Below are positions 8,350-16,646 of a stretch of DNA of 64,000 bases, one piece after another (positions within the stretch are counted from its first letter, which is position 1; each line of letters begins with the position of its first letter). A program made the translations under genes and the position numbers. Below the pieces are notes generated by a model. It ran no database searches, was not told the origin of the DNA, and worked only from the letters and a program-made list of their open reading frames with translations. The DNA is from Streptomyces durmitorensis (lineage in GTDB: Bacteria; Actinomycetota; Actinomycetes; Streptomycetales; Streptomycetaceae), in contig NZ_CP097289.1 of NCBI RefSeq assembly GCF_023498005.1, positions 2,108,001 through 2,172,000 of the forward strand, given 5' to 3'.

Positions 8350-9306
8350 GTTTCTGCGTCGCTTTGACCGTGGCCCAGACCGGCGCTCCCGGGTGGAGCT
8401 CCAGCTCCGCGGCCGCGACGGTGGTCAGATCGGCGGCAAGGGGCAGTTCGCAGGTGAGGTCCACCCGGATCTGGTCGCCGTGCGTCTCCAGGCCGGCCAC
8501 CTCGCACTTCCACAGGTTGCGTGCGCTGGACCCGCTCGTGAGGGCGGGACCGGCGTCGAGGCGGACGGTGTGCCCGTCGGCCTGGCCTCGGTAGAGGTTG
8601 AGGCCGACCAGCTGGGCGATGTAGTCGGTGCGCGGATGCCGAGCGAAGTCGGAGGGCGCACCCTCCTGGACCAGGCGGCCGTGCTCGATGACGACCAGGC
8701 ATTCGGCGAGCACCATGGCATCCAGCGGATCGTGGGTGACCAGTATGGCGACGGAAGCCGGTCAGGTGCCTTCGGAGTTGGGCCCGTACCCCCAGGCGCG
8801 TGCGGGCGTCGAGCGCGGCGAGCGGCTCGTCCAGGAGCTGAGCCGCGGGTGGGTGGCCAGCGCACGGGCGAGGGCGACACGTTGGGACTGGCCCCGGAGA
8901 GGCGGCGGGGTTTCGCACCGGCATGCTCGGCCAGACCCATGCGGTCGAGCCACGCGGCGTCCTGGGCGCGAGCCTCCGCCTTGGACACGCCGTGGCAGCG
9001 CGGCCCGAACGCCACGTTGTCCAGGGCGGACAGGTGCGGGAAGAGCAGATAGTCCTGGACGACGCCGACCGGGCGGGACTCGGGCGGCATACGGTCCAGG
9101 GAAGCTCCGTCCAGGTGCAGATGGCCGCCACTGGAGAGCGGAGCGAGTCCGGCCAGCGCGCGCAGGGCCGTGGTCTTGCCGGCTCCGTTCGGCCCGAGCA
9201 GTGCCACGACGTCACCCGCTGCCGCGCCGAACTGTCCCGCCGCCGACTGCCGGAGAGCGGGGTGGACCTCGCCGCTCGCACTCGTCCCCGATGCCGTGTC
9301 CCGCAC
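8333..9306 (-). pseudogene. modC: modC-like molybdate ABC transporter ATPase, multiply frameshifted
   Basis: All parts of an ABC ATPase with a C-terminal TOBE domain can be found, spread over three frames: Walker [11 protein letters not shown]-loop [12 protein letters not shown], signature-type [13 protein letters not shown], Walker [14 protein letters not shown], switch VTHDP, then the TOBE region ([21 protein letters not shown]) to the stop at 8333. The frame changes near 8895, 8830 and 8765, so at least three indels are present. No modA or modB is adjacent. TOBE domains of this kind bind molybdate, which fits the neighbouring Mo enzymes. The true N-terminus is unclear because residues before Walker A look degraded. 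Confidence 0.7.
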
Positions 9307-9508
9307 GACCGAGGTGGGGCTGGCGGAGATCTCCAGCCTCGGCGTGCACCTGGTGCCCGCCGCCGAGTTGGCTGGCCACCTGCCCCGGCCGATGCCCGAC
9401 GCAGTAATCCCTGCGCACGCGGAGGGCCGCCCACGGATAGGGCGTGCGTGCCGGGGGCCTCACACCGCCGGAGCGTGAGGCCCTCACGCTGTTGCGCGTG
9501 CGCGCAGA

Positions 9509-9928
9509 TCAGGCGGTGGCCAGGGAGACCTCGGTCGACTTGATCAGCGCGACGACCGCGGAGCCGGCGGCCAGGTTCAGGTCGGCGACGGCGTCCTTGG
9601 TGATCGCGGCGGTGAGCGCGCCGCCCTCGACATCGACCTTGACGGAGGCCATGGCGCCGCCGGTCGCCACGTCGGTGACCGTGCCGGCGATCTGGTTGCG
9701 GATCGAGACGCCGGCGACCGGGCCGGTGGCGAGGGAGACCTCGGTGGACTTCACCAGGATCTTCACCTCGGAGCCCTCGGCCAGACCGAGCTCCTTGACG
9801 GACTCGGTGGTGATCGCGGCGGTAACGTCCTGACCTCCCGCGAGGCGGACCTTCACGGTCGCCATGGCCTCGCCGGCGGTGACGGACGCGACGGTGCCGG
9901 GGATCTGGTTGCGGATGCTCAGGCTCAT
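9509..9928 (-). CDS. mop: Tandem-Mop molbindin
   Basis: The 139-residue protein is two Mop (TOBE) domains in a row: residues 2-66 (SIRNQIPGTV...STEVSLA) and 72-139 (SIRNQIAGTV...STEVSLATA), which are about 60 percent identical to each other. Di-Mop molbindins assemble into rings that bind molybdate or tungstate at subunit interfaces and act as a cytoplasmic Mo store. I chose the ATG at 9928 because GAGG lies nine bases upstream and the Mop motif begins right after it. It is the only intact molybdenum gene in this decayed stretch and lies upstream, on the same strand, of the modC relic. Confidence 0.88.
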   Translation of the reverse strand: MSLSIRNQIPGTVASVTAGEAMATVKVRLAGGQDVTAAITTESVKELGLAEGSEVKILVKSTEVSLATGPVAGVSIRNQIAGTVTDVATGGAMASVKVDVEGGALTAAITKDAVADLNLAAGSAVVALIKSTEVSLATA

Positions 9929-10215
9929 GGGGTGCTGCCTCACAGAGTCGGAAGAGAAGAGGACTGGAGCGCCGTGGCGCTGTCATGCCCTGAAGCTAAT
10001 ACGTCCCGAAACATCCTGTTGCGAGGCCATCGCATCCACCAGGGGGAACGCGGCACTGGGCTGGCAGATCACGCAGGGACCAAAGGCACCATTCTTCGAA
10101 GCCCTCCGTACACCCCGATCCGTGCCCTTCGGGCACTCCTTCCGCACCTGCGCCTGCTATGTGGGTGATCGCCCGATGGCGTAGATACACCCAATTCGCC
10201 CTCAATCTCTTGCAT

Positions 10216-10689
10216 GTGCGGCTTTACTCCACCGGTCAGGCTGCGCGCCTGCTGGGTGTCAGTCCGGACACCACCCGCCGCCGGGCGGAGCGTCTGCCTC
10301 CTGGTCACCCACGACCCCGGTGAAGCCGTCTCTCTCCGACCGCGTCCTCGTCCTCGTCCTCACCGACGGACGCACCCTCCAGGACGCCTCCCTCGCCGAG
10401 GTGACCCGTCGCCCGCGCTCGCCGTGGGTGGCCCGGACGCTCGGCCACCGCCGATGGCGCCCGACTGCCCGGCGGACTGGATCTCACCGCCGCCGAGCCC
10501 CTGGACGAGGACACGCCGACCCTGGTCGTCGTACCGCCGGAGGCCATCTCCCTCCACCACGAGCGGCCCACCGGCAGCGCTCGCAACATCTGGCAGGGCA
10601 CCATCCGGGAGGTCACCGTCGCCGGCAGCCGCCCGCGCCTGATCCTCACCTCCGACCACGCGCCGGACACAGTCGCCGAGATCACTTGA
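10216..10689 (+). pseudogene. Helix-turn-helix head joined to the C-terminal half of a ModC ATPase
   Basis: From GTG 10216 the frame reads VRLYSTGQAARLLGVSPDTTRRRAER, a helix-turn-helix nearly the same as the head of the Mo-hydroxylase gene at 5048. Within three codons the sequence becomes the C-terminal part of a ModC ATPase, out of frame: LLVTHDPGEAVSL, then SDRVLVL in another frame, then a TOBE domain in the third (EAISLHHERPTGSARNIWQGTI, ending with stop 10687-10689). Walker A, signature and Walker B are missing. The junction near 10300 is a deletion between a regulator gene and modC, followed by more indels. It cannot make a working product. Confidence 0.65.
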
Positions 10690-10834
10690 GGTCGCCGCCC
10701 AGGCCATCAGCGTGAGCCATGAGGGGTGAGGGATGAGGGAGGCTTGGAGCTGCGTGAGGTGACTCATGGTGACGTCACCTGGGGTTGGGGGCGAGCGCGG
10801 CGGCCCGGGGCATGGGCCGCCGCTCCCGGAAGGA

Positions 10835-10909
10835 TCAGCTGTTGGCTTTGCTGCCGTGGTTGGCCTTCTTCTTGCGGCGGTCTCGCTTCTTGCGGGCGCG
10901 CTTGGACAT
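10835..10909 (-). CDS. bL37-like 24-residue ribosomal peptide
   Basis: The 24-codon frame encodes a Lys/Arg-rich peptide beginning MSKRARKKRDRRKKKANHG. This is the length and pattern of actinobacterial 50S protein bL37, described in mycobacterial ribosome structures, whose usual ending is ANHGKRPNA. Here the last residues are ANHGSKANS, so it is probably a variant or paralogue. AAAGGGA lies nine bases upstream of the ATG. The gene sits 14 bp downstream of the dehydrogenase gene on the same strand and is probably cotranscribed with it. The assignment rests on length and composition; a chance basic peptide is less likely given the ANHG motif. Confidence 0.7.
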   Translation of the reverse strand: MSKRARKKRDRRKKKANHGSKANS

Positions 10910-10923
10910 GGTGGTGTTCCCTT

Positions 10924-11733
10924 TCAGGCGTGCTGGCCGACGAGCAGTGAGGCGAGCTTGTTGAGGCGCTTGACGTTGCGGTACTCGGTGGCGATGGGTG
11001 CCGGGTCGACGCGCTGGTCGCGGTCGTAGTAGGCGCCGTTGACGATCTCCGTGGCCGGGTCGCAGAGACGCACGACGTGCGTGGCGCCCTCGGTGGCCGT
11101 GGTTCCCTCGAGTGCGTACAGCGGCAGGAGAGCCGTGTCGCAGATGCCGGGGTGGAGGGAGACCGCGGTGACGCGGGGGTCTGCGGCGAAGACGGTGAGG
11201 GCGAGCTGCGACTGGGCGTAGGCGGCGAGCCGGGAGTAACTGCGGGCGCGGTTGGGGTCGTTCCAGGCGATGGAGGCGGTTCGGTGGAGGGTTGAGGACA
11301 CGTTGACCACGCGGCCGCCGGGCTCGCTGGTGAGCGTCTGTTCCAGCAGGTGGGTGAGCAGGTAGTGGGAGAGGAAGTTGACCTGGAAGGCGATTTCGTT
11401 GCCGTCGGCGGTGACGGTGTGCCGCTCGGGGGCCGCGATGCCCGCGTTGTTCACGAGCACGTCCAGGTGTGGGTGTTCGGCGATGATCCGCGCTGCCATC
11501 TGCTCGACTTCTTCGAAGCGGGCGAAGTCGGCGGAGAAGGCGCACAGGCGGGCGGCGGGAAGGCCCCCGATGGCGACCAGCGCGTCGGTTGCGGCCTGTG
11601 CCTCCTGGGGGGTGCGCCCGTGTACGAGGACGGTGGCGCCGCGTTCGGCGAGCTGCTTGGCGGTTTCGTAGCCGATGCCGGAGGTGGCTCCGGTCACCAG
11701 GACGGTGCGGGAGGAGAGGTCGGATGCGGACAT
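10924..11733 (-). CDS. Short-chain dehydrogenase/reductase with an atypical active site
   Basis: The 269-residue protein has the SDR Rossmann motif TGATSGIG (14-21), NNAG (95-98) and VSS (145-147). At the catalytic position it reads Y172-A-Q-S-Q176, where the family has Y-x-x-x-K. The Lys that lowers the Tyr pKa and holds the nicotinamide ribose is Gln here. The protein otherwise resembles WW-oxidoreductase/protochlorophyllide-reductase-like SDRs (YSRLAAYAQS). The start ATG at 11733 precedes MSASDLSSRTVLVTG. It is followed by the bL37-like gene. Either the enzyme has lost oxidoreductase activity or it uses a modified mechanism. Confidence 0.85.
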   Translation of the reverse strand: MSASDLSSRTVLVTGATSGIGYETAKQLAERGATVLVHGRTPQEAQAATDALVAIGGLPAARLCAFSADFARFEEVEQMAARIIAEHPHLDVLVNNAGIAAPERHTVTADGNEIAFQVNFLSHYLLTHLLEQTLTSEPGGRVVNVSSTLHRTASIAWNDPNRARSYSRLAAYAQSQLALTVFAADPRVTAVSLHPGICDTALLPLYALEGTTATEGATHVVRLCDPATEIVNGAYYDRDQRVDPAPIATEYRNVKRLNKLASLLVGQHA

Positions 11734-11791
11734 GGTCCATCCAAGGTTGAGGGCACGCCGTTCGCAGGCGTGTGCGCAGGTATGGAAAAAG

Positions 11792-11817
11792 GGGCGCCGG
11801 ACGAGGTCGCGGCGCCC
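11792..11817 (-). terminator. Intrinsic terminator after kdpB
   Basis: Read on the minus strand, GGGCGCCG and CGGCGCCC form an 8-bp stem around a 10-base loop, followed after one C by TTTTT. It lies about 180 bp downstream of the kdpB stop and upstream of the dehydrogenase gene, so it separates the two units. A T-run after a hairpin is uncommon in this GC-rich window. Confidence 0.7.
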
Positions 11818-11998
11818 AGGGCTGCGGAGTGCGCGTCAGCGGTGGGCGGACGGCTCCGGACAGCGGGGCTCACGACGGTGCGCCTGATGAGGCGGCCGGT
11901 CGAGAAGGAGCCACTCGCTGTTCACGCTCTCCATCAAACCCGGGCCGGGCGGTGAGGGCCAGGGCAACGGGCGTTCCCTGACACACCCCTGATGTGGG

Positions 11999-14178
11999 TC
12001 AGCCCAGGCCCGGGATCGTCGACACCAGCGCGTCAATGGCCTTGATCCCGATGAAGGGCAGCACAAGTCCCCCAAGGCCGTAGACCGTGAGGTTGCGCCG
12101 CAGCAGGTCATGGGCCGACGCCGGCTTGTAGTGCACCCCGCGCAGGGCGAGCGGGATCAGGGCCACGATGATCAGGGCGTTGAAGATGATCGCTGAGGCG
12201 ATCGCCGAGGTGGGGCTGTGCAGCTCCATGATGTTCAACGCGTCGAGTCCCGGGTACGTCGCGCTGAACATCGCTGGGATGATCGCGAAGTATTTCGCCA
12301 CGTCGTTGGTGATGGAGAAGGTCGTCAACGCTCCTCGGGTGATCAGGAGTTGCTTGCCGATCTCGACGATCTCGATGAGCTTGGTGGGGTTGGAGTCCAG
12401 GTCCACCATGTTCCCGGCCTCCTTGGCGGCCGAGGTCCCGGTGTTCATCGCCACGCCCACGTCCGCCTGCGCCAGCGCCGGGGCGTCGTTCGTGCCGTCA
12501 CCCGTCATCGCGACGAGTTTGCCGCCCTCCTGCTCACGCTTGATCAGGGCGAGCTTCTCCTCGGGCGTGGCCTCCGCCAGATAGTCGTCGACGCCCGCCT
12601 CGGTGGCGATGGCGCGGGCTGTCCGCGGATTGTCACCGGTGATCATGACGGTACGGATTCCCATCCGGCGCAGCTCGGCGAACCGCTCCCGGATCCCGTC
12701 CTTGACGACATCCTTGAGATGGATGATCCCGAGCACCCGGGGGCCATTCGCGTCGTGGACGGCGACGAGCAGCGGTGTACCCCCGCTTCCCGCGATGGCC
12801 TCGCTCCATTGCCCGGCCTCCGCGGGCACCGTACCCCCGTACATCCGCACCCACTCGATGACCTGCGCGGACGCTCCTTTCCTGATCGAGCAGTTGGTTC
12901 CGTGCGGCCCATGCATGTCCAGGCCGCTCATCCGGGTCTGCGCGCTGAACTCCACGAACCGCACCTGCCCCAACTCCCCGTCCGCGGGCTCCCGGAGCCC
13001 GTACCGCTCCTTGGCCAGCACGACCACCGAGCGCCCCTCGGGCGTCTCGTCGGCCAGTGAGGAGAACTGGGCGGCGTCCGCGAGGGATGTTTCGGTGACC
13101 CCTGGCAGCGGCACGAAGCCGACAGCCTCGCGGTTGCCGAGGGTGATGGTGCCGGTCTTGTCCAGGAGCAGGGTGTTGATGTCGCCCGCCGCCTCCACCG
13201 CGCGCCCCGACATGGCGAGGACATTGCGCTGCACGAGCCGGTCCATGCCGGCGATGCCGATCGCGGAGAGCAGCGCCCCGATGGTCGTCGGAATGAGCGT
13301 CACCAGGAGTGCGACGAGCACCGTCGTCGAGGGAGCGGCCCCCGCGTAACCGGCCATCGGTGTCACGGCGACGACGACCAGCACGAAGACGATCGTGAGT
13401 GCGGCCAGCAGGATGTTCAGCGCTATCTCGTTGGGCGTCTTGTGCCGTGCGGCGCCCTCGACCAGCGCGATCATCCGGTCCATGAAGGAGTGCCCGGGGC
13501 GCGAGGTGACCGCACGACGAGCCGGTCGGAGAGCACCGTGGTCCCGCCGGTGACACCGGTCCTGTCGCCGCCCGACTCCCTGATGACCGGCGCGGATTCG
13601 CCGGTGACCGCGGATTCGTCGACCGCCGCGACGCCGTCGACGACGTCGCCGTCGGCGGGGATGAGCTCACCCGCCTCGACGAGCACGAAGTCGAACATCC
13701 GCAGATCGGTGGCAGCGACGGCCTCCGTCTCCGCCCGGTCCAGGTCGGTGCCGTACCGCCAGTGTCGCAGGCGCAGCGCCACCGTGTCCTTGCGCGCCTT
13801 GCGCAGCGACTCGGCCTGCGCCTTGCCGCGGCCCTCCGCGACCGCCTCGGCGAGGTTGGCGAAGATCACGGTCAGCCAGAGCCAGACGCTGATCACCCAG
13901 GCGAAGACCGAGGGGTGGGCCAGGGCGGAGAGAGTGGTGAGCACCGACCCGACGGCGACGACGAAGAGCACGGGCTTTTTGACCAGGGCCCGCGGGTGCA
14001 GTTTGCGCAGTGCGTCGGGAAAGGACTTCAGCAGCTGTACGGGATCCAGCAGTCCGCCCTTGGTGCCACGGCCGCCAGGACCGCCACTGCCGCCGCGCCG
14101 CCGGGATGTCGGCGGCGCGGGACCGAGCGGCGGGGTCCTGGGGACGGGAGGCGCCTGAGGGGCAGCGGCGGGATGCAT
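11999..14178 (-). pseudogene. kdpB: Potassium-transporting ATPase subunit B, single frameshift, orphan
   Basis: Two overlapping frames together give a full-length KdpB of about 720 residues. The N-terminal part (ATG 14178, AAGG nine bases upstream) carries membrane segments and TGES ([10 protein letters not shown]). The C-terminal part (13483-11999) carries the phosphorylation motif [29 protein letters not shown] and the final membrane segments. Near 13490 the frame slips between RLVVRS and PGHSFMDRM, a motif normally continuous. KdpB is the P-type ATPase of KdpFABC and cannot work without KdpA and KdpC. Neither neighbours it here, nor do kdpD/E. A Pro/Gly-rich stretch opens the protein. Confidence 0.85.
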
Positions 14179-15045
14179 CGAGGATGACCTTCTGATAGGG
14201 ACGGGCGGAGCGGCAAGGGCCGCGGCACGGCAGGGGACGCGGCGGCCGCCGGGGTTGCCGCTGCCCGGGGACGCGGCGGTACGACGGGGAGACGCCGCCA
14301 CGTGCCCGGCCGCCAGCCTCCGGCGGCCGGAGGCGAATCTAATGCTCCAGATGAGCCGGGAAGGCCCGTAAGACCCGGTACTTGCGCATCCCATACGGGC
14401 TTGAGCGCGGTACCGCCAAGGTGCCGTCAAAACCGGCTGACGCGGCATCAGGGCGGCGTAAGGATGCGCCTTTCCCGGCCGTGGCCAGATCCAGACTGAT
14501 CACCACGGGGGACGGACGACCGGTCCGTGGTGTGACGTCGGTGAGCGAGTGACCATCACCGCCGGAAGCACGCGCAGTCCGCAAGCGGGGCCCGGACGGG
14601 CGCAGTCCCGCTCACGCCGGTCGAACCACCCGAGGGCCGTTCCGGTCCGCGGCCACGAGGGGGCCGCGCCGGGACGGCCCTCGTACTGTCCGCGTACGGG
14701 CCGACCACCACGACCGCGCGCTGCACTCCACACAGCCCCTATGAGCGGGGTCCTGACTGTAGCTGTTTGACCAGGTGGAAGAAGTCTCCGGCCGCCTCAC
14801 GGCTTCCCACTTCCTGGCCCCGCGTGTTCCAACTCGACCGTCAGCCGGCGGCTACGTGGCGACTGGCGGTCGATGATGGGAGGAACCGCGCGCAGGAGAG
14901 ACGTCGCAGGGACGTGCGCGTTGCGGCAGACCTGTGTTCCTCCCCAGAGCGCCCCGCTGGGGTCGGGACCGACCCTTGTTGCGCTGGACGGTCCCGGCCC
15001 CACTGCGGCAAGCGGCTGCGGCTGTTGGGAGCGGTCTGGCTGTGC
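14179..15045. other. Gene-free interval upstream of kdpB
   Basis: No frame in these 867 bases combines a ribosome site with protein-like composition. KdpA, expected just upstream of kdpB, has no recognisable remnant. A fragment near 14755-14815 (LFDQVEEVSGRLTASHFLA, plus strand) may come from a lost gene but is too short to assign. The interval marks the boundary between the decayed left block and intact genes to the right. Confidence 0.45.
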
Positions 15046-15630
15046 CTAAGGCTGCTGGTTGGCGCCTGGCCGGTACCTGACGTTGATCTCGGCTGTGGGG
15101 ATGTCGCCGTTGAGCAGTTGGAGCGTGACGGGGGCGCCGCCGGGGTTGTCGAAAAGGCGGATTCCGTCACCGAGCAGGACGGGGGCGATGTGCAGGTCGA
15201 TGTCGTCGATCAGACCGAGTTCGAGGGCCTGCCGGCCGATGGAGGCGGAGAGGATCTCCAGGTTCTTGCCGTCGGCGGATTCGAGGCCGATCCGGATCGC
15301 TTCGGCCACGCCGCAGTTCAGGAACGTCGTGTTGGGGGTGGGCGGGGCGTCCTCGGGGTGGTGGGTGAGGATGAACACGGGTGCTTGCCACGTGCCGTCG
15401 TAGGTGGAGTCGGCGTCGGGGAAGGCGTCGAAGCCGTCCCGGCCGCCGAGGATGGCGCCGGTGGTCTTCATGTACTCCTGGGTGATGTCGGCCCGGGGGT
15501 TGACGATCCCGTTCATCCAGTCCATGGAGTGGTTCGGGCCGGCGATGAAGCCGTCGAGCGACATCGTGAAGTGCCAGAGGACCTTGCCTGCGGCGGTCTG
15601 CGGTGCGGTGTCGGGCAGTGCGTACGTCAT
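15046..15630 (-). CDS. Dihydrofolate-reductase-like (RibD C-terminal) family protein
   Basis: The 194-residue protein starts at ATG 15630 behind AAGGAGAG. It shows the RibD C-terminal/DHFR-like fold: KVLWHFTMSLDGFIAGPNHSMDWM (strand, SLDGFIAG loop), GAILGGRDGFDAF, PVFILTHHPED, then the NADP-binding Gly-rich region and DDIDLHIAPVLLGDGIRLFD. Family members reduce small substrates with NAD(P)H, and many are uncharacterised. It lies 23 bp downstream of the EamA transporter gene, so both are probably transcribed from the promoter divergent from the MocR regulator. A paralogue occurs at 27593. Confidence 0.85.
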   Translation of the reverse strand: MTYALPDTAPQTAAGKVLWHFTMSLDGFIAGPNHSMDWMNGIVNPRADITQEYMKTTGAILGGRDGFDAFPDADSTYDGTWQAPVFILTHHPEDAPPTPNTTFLNCGVAEAIRIGLESADGKNLEILSASIGRQALELGLIDDIDLHIAPVLLGDGIRLFDNPGGAPVTLQLLNGDIPTAEINVRYRPGANQQP

Positions 15631-15653
15631 GTCAGTCTCTCCTTGGTGGGTTC

Positions 15654-16493
15654 TCATCCGATGGCGACGAGGACGACGGCGGCTCCGCAGGCGGCGAGGC
15701 CGAGGCGCTGGGTGGGACGGATACGTTCCTTCAGGATCACGACGGCCAGCAGAACCGTGATCGCCGGGAAGAGTGAGGTGAGGACCGCGGCGACGCCGAG
15801 GTCGGTGGCCTGGGTGGCGGCGAGATAGAGGCAGGTGCCGACGGCGCCGAGCGCGCCGGCGACGACGCCCCAGTGCAGGTGCCTGACACCACAACGCCAG
15901 GGCTGACGGAGCGCGGTGGCGATCGCGGCGATCACGACAGCACCGATGAGCTGGCTCGCGGCCAGTGGCAGCACCCCGGCGGAGGACGGAATCTGGGCAG
16001 TGGCGACGAACAGGCAGCCGAAACCCAGCCCCGCGATTCCGCCGTCGATCATCGCCGGCCGGCGACTGGCCGCCGGGTCTGCGCCACTCTCGCGAGCCAC
16101 CAGCCAGATCCCCGGCAACGCGACGAGGACGCCGAGCCAGACGAGCGAGGTCGGCCGCTCGCCGAGGGCGGAGCCGACCAGGACGGGCAGGATCGCGGCG
16201 CCGACGGCCGAGATCGGTGCTGCGGTCCCCATGCTGCCGGAGGCGAGACCGCGATAGAGGAAGGCCGACCCGATCGCACCCCCGACACCGGCCAGCGCCG
16301 CCCAGCCGAAGTCCCGCAGCGACGGGGCGCCGGGCATCGCCAAGCTGACGCCGACGATCGCCGCCGCACCGGCCAGCTGCCCTGTGAAGGCGACCGCCCA
16401 GGCCGAGACCCGACCGGAGCCGAAGCCTCCGATGAAGTCGGAGGTGCCGTACCCGACAGCGGCCAGCAACGCCAGCAGAATCCCGATGGTCAT
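15654..16493 (-). CDS. EamA/DMT-family transporter
   Basis: The 279-residue protein has about ten hydrophobic segments in two five-helix repeats, with the DMT pattern (GILLALLAAVGYGTSDFIGGF in repeat 1; SLFPAITVLLAVVILKERI in repeat 2, the conserved E-R/K end of the fourth helix of EamA repeats). Such proteins export or exchange amino acids, nucleobases or metabolites across the cytoplasmic membrane. The ATG at 16493 is the best start, with GGTGGG upstream. It diverges from a MocR regulator, which commonly controls the transporter next to it, and precedes the DHFR-like gene. Confidence 0.85.
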   Translation of the reverse strand: MTIGILLALLAAVGYGTSDFIGGFGSGRVSAWAVAFTGQLAGAAAIVGVSLAMPGAPSLRDFGWAALAGVGGAIGSAFLYRGLASGSMGTAAPISAVGAAILPVLVGSALGERPTSLVWLGVLVALPGIWLVARESGADPAASRRPAMIDGGIAGLGFGCLFVATAQIPSSAGVLPLAASQLIGAVVIAAIATALRQPWRCGVRHLHWGVVAGALGAVGTCLYLAATQATDLGVAAVLTSLFPAITVLLAVVILKERIRPTQRLGLAACGAAVVLVAIG

Positions 16494-16585
16494 CGCGGCC
16501 CACCGCCGTCGTGAGCGCTGAATGTCGAGGTGATCATCGGGTCCTCCTGCTGGTGTCGTTGCCAGTACCTCGATCCTCGACGAAG

Positions 16586-16609
16586 ATTGGTCTTGCCTGC
16601 AGAGCCAAT
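16586..16609. promoter_or_regulatory. Candidate MocR operator, ATTGG-N14-CCAAT
   Basis: In the 153-bp gap between the divergent EamA and MocR genes, ATTGG and CCAAT form an inverted repeat with 14 bases between. The symmetry extends inward (TCT/AGA with one base out of step). The same half-sites with the same spacing occur before the second MocR gene at 53929, which supports a role as regulator binding site. Confidence 0.6.
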
Positions 16610-16646
16610 TGGAAGGCTGCGGAGTGGACCACTTGGGGTGGCGTTG

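Noticed and set aside
9300..9480. Plus-strand coding fragment ([21 protein letters not shown])
   Set aside because: It looks protein-like for some 25 residues but has no start, family or continuation on either side.
10768..10779. Palindrome GGTGACGTCACC
   Set aside because: It is between converging gene remnants and far from any start codon, and a short GC-rich palindrome by chance is plausible.
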